From an uncultured Cytophagaceae bacterium (GTDB taxonomy: Bacteria; Bacteroidota; Bacteroidia; Cytophagales; Spirosomataceae): DNA of 10,530 nt. This document shows, in pieces, positions 1 to 5,543 of the stretch; positions within the stretch are counted from its first letter, which is position 1, and the number at the start of each line of letters is the position of its first letter. Location of the stretch: positions 1 to 10,530 of the forward strand of contig CAILUB010000048.1 in assembly GCA_903837305.1 (NCBI GenBank). Direction: 5' to 3'. A program made the translations under genes and the position numbers. Under the pieces are notes generated by a model. It did not search any database. It was not told the origin of the DNA and saw only the letters and a list, made by a program, of their open reading frames with translations.

Positions 1-231
1 ATACAGATTTGATTCAAATCTGATTTCAACTCCTGACTCAATTGTAAGAACTACCCCAGAATTAACTAATAAATTATTTGTGATAATATAAGGACTCGCC
101 GCTTTCGTCCAAGTCGTATTGGAGGAAATAACTCCAGAAACGTTGGTCTGACTAAAGGCTAAAGTGGGGAGAATTAAAAATAATGAAAAAGCAATGAAAG
201 CTTTCGGCAGAGCAAAAAAACGATATTTCAT
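1..231 (-). CDS. Secreted right-handed beta-helix-like protein, N-terminal 77 residues (partial, runs off the window)
   Basis: Reading the minus strand from an ATG at 231-229 gives 77 codons open to the window edge. The first ~27 residues are a clear signal peptide: MKYR, then a hydrophobic stretch (IAFSLFLILPTLAFS), with likely cleavage before QTN. The mature start has the pattern VSGVISSNTTWT...YIITNNLLVNSGVVLTIESGVEIRF. This is typical of the first rungs of secreted parallel beta-helix proteins of Bacteroidetes (G-x-I...T-x-W-x...Y-x-I-x...V-x-x-G-x-x-L-T-I-x-x-G-V-x-I-x-F). The family assignment comes from this motif alone; catalytic function cannot be inferred because the rest is missing. 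Such proteins often end in a type IX secretion sorting domain, but that end is not visible here. The start is the only ATG before the signal peptide and lies 6 bases after a perfect 10-bp inverted repeat (238-263). Confidence 0.75.
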   Translation of the reverse strand, partial: MKYRFFALPKAFIAFSLFLILPTLAFSQTNVSGVISSNTTWTKAASPYIITNNLLVNSGVVLTIESGVEIRFESNLY

Positions 232-237
232 AACGGC

Positions 238-263
238 TTAACTTAAAATTCTCTTTAAGTTAA
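238..263. repeat. Perfect 10-bp inverted repeat in the leader of the beta-helix-like gene
   Basis: The arms TTAACTTAAA (238-247) and TTTAAGTTAA (254-263) are exact reverse complements separated by 6 bases (ATTCTC). The near arm ends 6 bases upstream of the ATG of the gene at 1-231. It could be an operator for a dimeric regulator or an RNA hairpin over the ribosome landing zone. The arms are A/T-rich, so chance is a real possibility. I saw no convincing TTTG/TAnnTTTG promoter at the proper spacing between it and 330. Confidence 0.5.
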
Positions 264-331
264 ATACTTATAAAATAGAATCAAGCAATAAATTATCTAG
301 TGGCATTATTTAAAAAAATATTATACCAAAT

Positions 332-372
332 AAAATAAAAACAAAAAAGCCTTCCACATTTCTGTAGAAGGC
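332..372 (-). terminator. Intrinsic terminator of tRNA-Gln
   Basis: On the minus strand, 372-349 forms a 10-bp stem (GCCTTCTACA paired with TGTGGAAGGC, one wobble pair) closed by a GAAA tetraloop. It is followed at 348-332 by a T-rich tract (six T, G, five T, A, four T). It starts 15 bases after the 3' end of the tRNA. This is a textbook rho-independent terminator. Confidence 0.92.
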
Positions 373-387
373 TCCTCCATAATTCTG

Positions 388-458
388 TTGACCTACCAGG
401 ACTCGAACCTAGAAAACCAGAACCAAAAACTGGTGTGTTACCATTACACCATAGGTCA
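388..458 (-). tRNA. tRNA-Gln (anticodon UUG)
   Basis: The 71-base cloverleaf folds fully. It has an acceptor TGACCTA/TAGGTCA with discriminator A, a D stem GTGT/ACAC, an anticodon arm CCAGT-TTTTGGT-TCTGG and a T arm CTAGG-TTCGAGT-CCTGG. The loop places TTG at positions 34-36, so it reads CAA/CAG glutamine codons. The pair at 31-39 is a T-T mismatch. The U1-A72 first pair is a feature often seen in glutamine tRNAs. CCA is not encoded (CAG follows the discriminator), so it must be added by the nucleotidyltransferase. It is a single-gene transcription unit with its own promoter and terminator. Confidence 0.96.
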
Positions 459-474
459 ATTCCAAAATCTGTTG

Positions 475-506
475 CAAAAGTAAGGGCTTGCACCCAATTT
501 ATCAAA
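475..506 (-). promoter_or_regulatory. Promoter of tRNA-Gln
   Basis: On the minus strand, TTTG (506-503) is followed after exactly 20 bases by TACTTTTG (482-475), a perfect match to the Bacteroidetes -33/-7 consensus TTTG...TAnnTTTG. The expected start of transcription, a few bases downstream, leaves a leader of only about 10 bases before the tRNA 5' end at 458. Confidence 0.85.
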
Positions 507-552
507 CGTTACAGGAAAAATAATTGAATTATTTCCGCCGATTTTTGCTTAA

Positions 553-569
553 GCGCTCACAATCAGCGC
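553..569 (-). other. Short hairpin downstream of fabD, possible weak transcript end
   Basis: GCGCT (553-557) and AGCGC (565-569) can pair around a 7-base loop, 27 bases past the fabD stop. No run of T follows on the minus strand (TTAAGCAAAAATC), so this is not a canonical intrinsic terminator. I see no better terminator between fabD and the tRNA promoter. Either transcription ends here by another means or it runs on into the tRNA unit. Confidence 0.25.
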
Positions 570-595
570 ATCAAATTCGATTATTCTAATGGCTA

Positions 596-1477
596 TTATT
601 CAAATTCAAAGGAAGACACAACGGCCTCCGCGTGGATCTTGCGCACAAGGCCTTGCAATACTTTACCCGGACCGCATTCGATGAATTCGGTTGCACCCGC
701 AGCGACCATGGCTTCTACGGACTGCGTCCAACGAACGGCACCCGTTAATTGCGAAATTAAATTCGCTTTGATCTCGGCTGGATCTTGAGATGGTTTAGCG
801 TTGACGTTTTGAAAGATCGGACAAATAGTGCGAACGATTTCAGTTGCCTCGATGGCTGCTGCTAACTCCACGCGAGCGGGTTCCATAAACGGTGAGTGGA
901 ATGCGCCTCCGACAGGTAATGGCAATACGCGCTTCGCTCCTGCTTCTTTTAATTGAATACCTACTGCTTCAATACCTTCCACAGATCCAGAGATCACGAC
1001 TTGACCTGGGCAGTTAAAGTTGGCGGCTACTACGGATGGACCGTAGGCTTGACAAATTTCTTCAATCGTTGCATCTGGCAAGCCTAAAACGGCAGCCATG
1101 GTGCTTGGTTCGATTTCACAGGCCTTTTGCATCGCAAGGGCTCTTTGGTACACTAATCTTAATCCATCTTGCCAGCTTAAGCCGCCTGCAGAAACGAGGG
1201 CCGAGAACTCGCCTAAAGAGTGACCTGCCACCATAGAGGGAGCAAAATCTTTCCCTAATTTGGGAATCAAAATAGAATGCAAATAAATCGCAGGCTGCGT
1301 CACTTTCGTTTGCTTTAATTCCTCGTCCGTTCCTTCGAACATCACAGATGATAGGGAGAAACCTAAAATGGCATCTGCCTCATCGATAATCTGCTTTGCT
1401 AAAGGAAAATTCGTATAAAGATCCTTTGCCATACCTGGAAATTGGGAACCTTGACCTGGAAAAATATATGCTTTCAT
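596..1477 (-). CDS. fabD: Malonyl-CoA:ACP transacylase FabD
   Basis: This enzyme moves malonyl groups from malonyl-CoA to the phosphopantetheine of acyl carrier protein, supplying extender units for type II fatty-acid synthesis in the cytoplasm. The 293-residue product is near the usual FabD length (~290-310). Family landmarks are all present: GQGSQ at residues 8-12 (oxyanion-hole glutamine), the nucleophile elbow GHSLGE at 85-90 with Ser87, the malonyl-carboxylate-binding Arg112 in QRALAMQ, and the catalytic His194 in GAFHSP. The C-terminal ECGPGKVLQGLV (267-278) is also typical. The ATG at 1477 directly precedes the first beta strand (KAYIFPGQGSQ), so the start is secure. There is no Shine-Dalgarno sequence, as usual in Bacteroidetes. 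It is the last gene of the minus-strand group, 46 bases after the DCC gene, and has its own promoter at 1505-1537. Its acceptor protein gene acpP begins at 10460 on the other strand. Confidence 0.97.
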   Translation of the reverse strand: MKAYIFPGQGSQFPGMAKDLYTNFPLAKQIIDEADAILGFSLSSVMFEGTDEELKQTKVTQPAIYLHSILIPKLGKDFAPSMVAGHSLGEFSALVSAGGLSWQDGLRLVYQRALAMQKACEIEPSTMAAVLGLPDATIEEICQAYGPSVVAANFNCPGQVVISGSVEGIEAVGIQLKEAGAKRVLPLPVGGAFHSPFMEPARVELAAAIEATEIVRTICPIFQNVNAKPSQDPAEIKANLISQLTGAVRWTQSVEAMVAAGATEFIECGPGKVLQGLVRKIHAEAVVSSFEFE

Positions 1478-1504
1478 TTGAATGATTTTTGATTAAAATT
1501 TTCA

Positions 1505-1537
1505 CAAAGATAGGCCAAAAGCCCTAAATGGCACAAT
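1505..1537 (-). promoter_or_regulatory. Promoter of fabD
   Basis: On the minus strand, TATCTTTG (1512-1505) fits the -7 box TAnnTTTG exactly. ATTG (1537-1534) upstream, with a 21-base gap, is a partial -33 box. The predicted start lies near 1499, giving a ~20-base leader before the fabD ATG at 1477. The -33 box falls inside the last codons of the DCC gene, so fabD can be expressed apart from the two genes upstream. Confidence 0.7.
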
Positions 1538-1859
1538 CGTCCACCGATTTACCCCAAAATAATCGATTCTTCGCCACCCAATCGTAGCCTTTGTCCAATA
1601 TAAATGAAGGCAATAAAAACACGATACGAAGAGGCTGAAAATACCAATGCGAATGAGCTAAAATACGAGAGATGGCATCCGACTTCACATAAACGTCGCG
1701 ACCCACCACCCACTTGATACTATCGATAGCTGGGAGGGGAAACTCCGTAAAGGAAGTCTCAGGAATAATGTGGAGGTCTGAGGATACCATTCTTTTTAGA
1801 AGCTTCGAGCTGTAGCGACAAAAGCGGCAATGGCCATCAATTAATACGATTCCGTCCAT
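1524..1859 (-). CDS. DCC-family (DUF393) thiol-disulfide oxidoreductase-like protein
   Basis: This is a 111-residue protein of the DCC/DUF393 family, small thioredoxin-like proteins of mostly unproven function. The N-terminus has the diagnostic beta strand and redox motif: VLIDGHCRFC with Cys11 and Cys14 (C-x-x-C; the family form is usually DGxCxxC). The middle resembles the family: a strand with IKWVVGRDVYVKSDAISRIL (a 'K-S-x-A-x-x-x-I-L' helix) and a proline after a hydrophobic segment (LRIVFLLPSFILDKGYDWVAKNR). The C-terminus ends in the second signature, YDWVAKNRLFWGKSVDDC, with Cys109. No signal peptide is seen, so it is probably cytoplasmic. Its ATG lies one base after the stop of the large secreted-protein gene (TAAGATG), pointing to one transcript and translational coupling. 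Whether it acts on disulfides of that cysteine-rich neighbour is speculation, since the two should be in different compartments. Confidence 0.85.
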   Translation of the reverse strand: MDGIVLIDGHCRFCRYSSKLLKRMVSSDLHIIPETSFTEFPLPAIDSIKWVVGRDVYVKSDAISRILAHSHWYFQPLRIVFLLPSFILDKGYDWVAKNRLFWGKSVDDCAI

Positions 1860-1860
1860 C

Positions 1861-4686
1861 TTAGCGAACTAGTTCGACCCACCCTTTCAAGCTTTTGGTT
1901 TGTTTGGCTGTATCTAAGACATCAAAAATAACGTCTACCGAGTAAAAATAGGTAGAGGCAGCCATTTGATTACCATTAGATCCAGTACCATTCCAGCCAA
2001 AACCTTCCAATGGTCCAGCATATTGATACACCCATTGTCCATTCCGATCGACGATTGTTGCGACTACTTGAGTAACAAAGCGCGGGCATCGCATCGGTCT
2101 GAAAGTATCATTCAAACCATCTCCGTTCGGACTAAATATGTTAGGTAAATCAAATGAAGCACAATTGTCCACACATAATTTAGCACTTGGCCCGCTCTCC
2201 TTACCTAAGCCGCTAATGGCTGTGACATAATAACAGCCACGGAAACTCTTCTCCATTACATGTGCAAAATTGGTATTCGCCCCAGTATACAAGACCGTAT
2301 AAGGAGAAGAAGGATCTTTCGCATAATACAACTTATAGCTGACGATATCTGGATCACAAATTCCCGAGACGGTAGGAGTCCAAGTCAGTTGGTTCGTAAA
2401 ATTGGAGAATTCACAATCTGCTTTGGCATCCAAAGCAGCACAATCAACCGCGTTCAATACGAGCTTAGGAGGACAAGGTGAAATATCCGACAACGATTTA
2501 GCACAGGTGATTTGGGAGGCATTGATTAATTGCATCACCGGCAAACCTGTTCCATAACTTCCCAAGGTCTCCACATAATAGCAATAGGAGGAATCCACTT
2601 TCATCGTGTAATTAAAGGTCCCATCACCAGCGAAACTGTCTTGTCCCGAATCCGTGAATTTAAAGGATCCTGATTCGCTTACTGGCACAGCTGCTATTTG
2701 ATTAAACTTACCTGAACCGCGCGGGTATTCTCTATAAACCCGATGCACCTTATTTTCATTCGACCAAGGAACAGAAGCTGACCAGCTTAATTTGACTGAA
2801 TTAATGCCTGAATTAGCCACTAAAGCCACATTAGTAGCGCCTGATGGAGGGTCCATCAACATCTGTTTCCCATCAATCGTATAATAAAATAACGTTCGGT
2901 AGCGGTATGATTTTTCTTCTGTATTTAATCCCGTATCTGTGAATGTGGTATCATTAACAGCCGTAGAAATACTCGCTGGAATTAAAGATCCGATCGATTT
3001 ATAGTCTAAAATTGCGGTGCCCTCTGCTCGTTGAAGCTGATAAAAATAAGGGGCAGGATATAGCGATGGATTAAATTTGAGAGGCTTTGTCCATTTCACC
3101 AAAATCTCTCCTGTCGTTTTATTTGTTTTTTTAACAGACACATTGGTCATAATCGAAGAGGCTGTTAAAATCAAATTACAAGAGGAATTAGAAAGCGGGC
3201 TGTAAGCTAGATTACCTTTGGAATCAATAAATGAAACCAAAAGAATGTAATTATAATTGATGTTCTTCGCCACAGAAAGATCTACAAAGGAGGTCTCTGT
3301 GGAAGTCAACGTACCAATCTCCACAAAACCTGTTGCGGTCATTCCCGTCTCACATGTTTTTTGAGTTACTTGGAAACAATCACCTATCTTCCTGAAAACG
3401 CGAATTTTTGCGGAGGGTAAGGCACAGCTGTAGGGATCCCAAGTTAATTTAATCCCGGTAGCAGGAACGGGAATCGTTGTCTTCAAATTCTTTATCGCTG
3501 GAGCTTGCACCTGAATTTTCCACAACTTACTATCCACTAAATAGCCTCCCAAACCTAAAGAAATGGGCGGCACATCTTCCACCTTGAATAATACATCATA
3601 TGGCTCCTTTCGGATGTGAATACAATCTGTTTGCCAATTAAAAGTCCCCACTGCTTGAGTAACAGTCTGCCTCGGGGTACTTACAAAAGTGGCATAAGGT
3701 GGCTTCACAGCATATACCGTATCAATTGAATACACATTACCGGTACTGGTAATCGTTAAAGGATCAACCCTACCCGTTTTAGAAGCCTGATCGATGGCGG
3801 TAATCGTCTGAGTGATCTTAGTCCCCGCCTGCACACATACATCAGCAGGAATCGTAATTTTAGGTCCCTTATTATCTAAATCTTTCACTTCGATCTGCAT
3901 ATCACGCACCGTCTCCGAAATCTTTACCCCATTCCGCCATTCTTCAATGATAAAGGCACAATTGTATAAGCCTACTTGCTGAGGCGAATTCCATTTTAGA
4001 TCACCTGTTTTTGAATCGATTAAAAAGGTAGAAGGTACCGTGGTGGACACCTCATTGGGTTGCTTGAAATTAGGAGCCAATAAACCGCGACTTGCTGGAT
4101 CACAAGTAAGTTCTGCTCCGGTTCTGGAGACTGATAATCTGTAGGCCAAAGAGTCTCCCTCCGCATCTACCGCATTGGCATTATGAATAAAGGGTTGTCC
4201 TACAATCGCAGTCAAATCCACCGCTGGATTCAACAAGATCGGAGTAGAATTTAATCCTAAACCGGCATTGATGGAGAAAATGGTCTCCACATAAAAGGGC
4301 ACTTCAACTGAACGAGTTATATTTAGTACACCTTCGTTCCGATTAGGAACTGCCACAGATACTTTATAGAATAGGGATGCCGCAGGATAGGTATATTGAA
4401 TTATGTAGACATTTTTTAATGTACCATTACCTAAATTGACTGGAAATCCAGTAGCGCGCTTAGCCACTAAAGTGGTGGAACCATCGCCGAAGCAAAATTT
4501 AACTTCGTTTTGCTCTTGGTTCGCTCGGTTATTTTCAGTGTAGGTAGTTAATGTAAATTCAAAGGTTAATGTTTTTTCCGAAATTCGTTTAACGGATATC
4601 TCTCCCCCTTTTAAGTGGGTTGCTTGAGAAGCGAAGCTCAACAAACACAGGAACAGAAAATAGAGACTTGTCTTTTTAAGGAACAT
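1861..4686 (-). CDS. Large secreted protein with FnIII-like repeats and a type IX secretion (gliding-motility type B) C-terminal domain
   Basis: This 941-residue exported surface or released protein starts with a Sec signal peptide (MFLKK, hydrophobic YFLFLCLLSFASQA, ~residues 1-22). The mature start THLKGGEISVKRI and the FCFGDG segment (64-69) recur in Cytophagales surface proteins. A cadherin-like stretch NAVDAEGDSLAYRLS is at 171-185. Residues ~398-842 form four FnIII-like units of roughly 100 residues, each with a first strand like KLTWDP, LVKWTKP, KLSWSA or QLTWTP (about 413, 529, 632, 766) and a later Y-x-Y/C-Y-Y strand. The end (847-941), beginning LPNIFSPNGDGLNDTF and closing KGWVELVR, is the type B sorting domain, needed to cross the outer membrane through the type IX system. 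The mature part carries 19 cysteines. No enzymatic motif is seen; binding or adhesion is an inference from the fold type. It is followed one base later by the DCC gene and is transcribed divergently from sdhCAB. Confidence 0.9.
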   Translation of the reverse strand: MFLKKTSLYFLFLCLLSFASQATHLKGGEISVKRISEKTLTFEFTLTTYTENNRANQEQNEVKFCFGDGSTTLVAKRATGFPVNLGNGTLKNVYIIQYTYPAASLFYKVSVAVPNRNEGVLNITRSVEVPFYVETIFSINAGLGLNSTPILLNPAVDLTAIVGQPFIHNANAVDAEGDSLAYRLSVSRTGAELTCDPASRGLLAPNFKQPNEVSTTVPSTFLIDSKTGDLKWNSPQQVGLYNCAFIIEEWRNGVKISETVRDMQIEVKDLDNKGPKITIPADVCVQAGTKITQTITAIDQASKTGRVDPLTITSTGNVYSIDTVYAVKPPYATFVSTPRQTVTQAVGTFNWQTDCIHIRKEPYDVLFKVEDVPPISLGLGGYLVDSKLWKIQVQAPAIKNLKTTIPVPATGIKLTWDPYSCALPSAKIRVFRKIGDCFQVTQKTCETGMTATGFVEIGTLTSTETSFVDLSVAKNINYNYILLVSFIDSKGNLAYSPLSNSSCNLILTASSIMTNVSVKKTNKTTGEILVKWTKPLKFNPSLYPAPYFYQLQRAEGTAILDYKSIGSLIPASISTAVNDTTFTDTGLNTEEKSYRYRTLFYYTIDGKQMLMDPPSGATNVALVANSGINSVKLSWSASVPWSNENKVHRVYREYPRGSGKFNQIAAVPVSESGSFKFTDSGQDSFAGDGTFNYTMKVDSSYCYYVETLGSYGTGLPVMQLINASQITCAKSLSDISPCPPKLVLNAVDCAALDAKADCEFSNFTNQLTWTPTVSGICDPDIVSYKLYYAKDPSSPYTVLYTGANTNFAHVMEKSFRGCYYVTAISGLGKESGPSAKLCVDNCASFDLPNIFSPNGDGLNDTFRPMRCPRFVTQVVATIVDRNGQWVYQYAGPLEGFGWNGTGSNGNQMAASTYFYSVDVIFDVLDTAKQTKSLKGWVELVR

Positions 4687-4705
4687 AAAACATTTTTGAT
4701 TAGCT

Positions 4706-4737
4706 GTAAGTTAAGCAGGCAAATCGTTTTTTTCAAA
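4706..4737 (-). promoter_or_regulatory. Promoter of the large secreted-protein gene
   Basis: On the minus strand, TTTG (4737-4734) is followed after exactly 20 bases by TAACTTAC (4713-4706). This -7 box keeps TA and the first TT of TAnnTTTG but not its last two bases, so it is weaker than the sdhCAB promoter facing the other way. The leader to the ATG at 4686 would be about 15 bases. Confidence 0.55.
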
Positions 4738-4762
4738 AAAAACAGATTTTTTACGTTTTAAA

Positions 4763-4794
4763 TTTGATAGAGCGGCGTTTCGATTGTAGTTTTG
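4763..4794 (+). promoter_or_regulatory. Promoter of the sdhCAB operon
   Basis: TTTG (4763-4766), a 20-base spacer and TAGTTTTG (4787-4794) match the Bacteroidetes consensus perfectly. Transcription should begin near 4800, leaving a ~55-base A/T-rich leader without a Shine-Dalgarno sequence before the sdhC ATG at 4857. The -33 box lies 25 bases from that of the divergent promoter. The A/T-rich sequence between them could act as an UP-like element or a regulator site. Confidence 0.85.
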
Positions 4795-4856
4795 AAAGCT
4801 AAAAAAATTGAACCTGTTCGATTATTTTTATTTCCTTTTAACAAATACATTTATTT

Positions 4857-5522
4857 ATGGCTTGGTTAGCAAAATCACTTAATTCATCACTTGGGAAAAA
4901 GCTCCTGATGGCCATTACGGGCCTGTTTTTAATCAGCTTCCTGTTAGTTCACTGCAGCTTGAACGCCCTAATCTTTTTAAATGACGGTGGCGTAGCTTTT
5001 AATGAAGGAGCTGAATTCATGGCTCACAACCCAGTTATCCGTTCGATGGAGATTGTATTGTTCGCGGGTCTATTATTACACATTGTAGATGGCCTGCGTC
5101 TTTGGTTAGAAAACAAGTCAAAACGTCCAGTAGCTTATGCAGTTGTAGATGGTGCGGCGAATAGCAAGTGGTACTCGCGTTCGATGGGCCTTCTAGGAAC
5201 TTTATTGTTATTGTTCTTAATTCTTCACCTGAAGCATTTTTGGTACTTCTCTCGTTTAACTGACGGATTAGAAGACCATACCTTGTACGCAGAGATGCAA
5301 GCGGTATTCATGAACCCAGTAGTCGTTGTGGTCTATGTGTTAGGTTGTGTTTCACTAGGTTACCATTTATTACATGGTTTCCAAAGTGCATTCCAATCCA
5401 TTGGTTGGAATCACCCTAAATACTCACCTACCATTAAAACGATTGGAGCTATCTTCTCTATCGTTATCCCTGCGGCTTTTGCTGCAATGCCGATTGCCTT
5501 TTATTTCCATTTGATTCAATAA
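4857..5522 (+). CDS. sdhC: Succinate dehydrogenase cytochrome b subunit (b558 family) SdhC
   Basis: This is the single membrane anchor of complex II, carrying electrons from the iron-sulfur subunit to the quinone (menaquinone in most Bacteroidetes). The 221 residues contain five predicted membrane segments, at about 15-40, 62-82, 111-131, 153-177 and 194-218. That is the layout of the one-subunit diheme b558/fumarate-reductase type, not of the SdhC plus SdhD pair. Histidines in or near the segments (His32, His75, His124 or His127, His170 or His173) are candidates for the four axial ligands of two b hemes; which ones serve needs an alignment. The start SSLGKKLLMAITGLFL (residues 10-25) is strongly conserved in the Bacteroidetes family. 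It is the first gene of the operon, 21 bases before sdhA, and no separate sdhD is present, as expected for this type. Confidence 0.94.
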   Translation: MAWLAKSLNSSLGKKLLMAITGLFLISFLLVHCSLNALIFLNDGGVAFNEGAEFMAHNPVIRSMEIVLFAGLLLHIVDGLRLWLENKSKRPVAYAVVDGAANSKWYSRSMGLLGTLLLLFLILHLKHFWYFSRLTDGLEDHTLYAEMQAVFMNPVVVVVYVLGCVSLGYHLLHGFQSAFQSIGWNHPKYSPTIKTIGAIFSIVIPAAFAAMPIAFYFHLIQ

Positions 5523-5543
5523 TATTTCAGCGATTCGATTGAT

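Noticed and set aside
293..505. 70-codon open frame on the minus strand
   Set aside because: It runs through the tRNA-Gln gene, its promoter and its terminator; the frame is a by-product of those RNA elements.
553..569. Hairpin after fabD as a true intrinsic terminator
   Set aside because: Stem is only 5 bp and no T run follows on the minus strand, so it is listed only as a weak possibility.
1036..1236. 66-codon frame antisense to fabD
   Set aside because: Fully inside fabD, no promoter-like element or family motif; a shadow frame.
1966..2481. Two short plus-strand frames opposite the large secreted-protein gene
   Set aside because: They are antisense to a coherent domain-bearing frame and have no motifs of their own.
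5523..5543. Possible missing sdhD between sdhC and sdhA
   Set aside because: SdhC has five membrane segments and several suitable histidines, the single-anchor diheme type, which has no SdhD.
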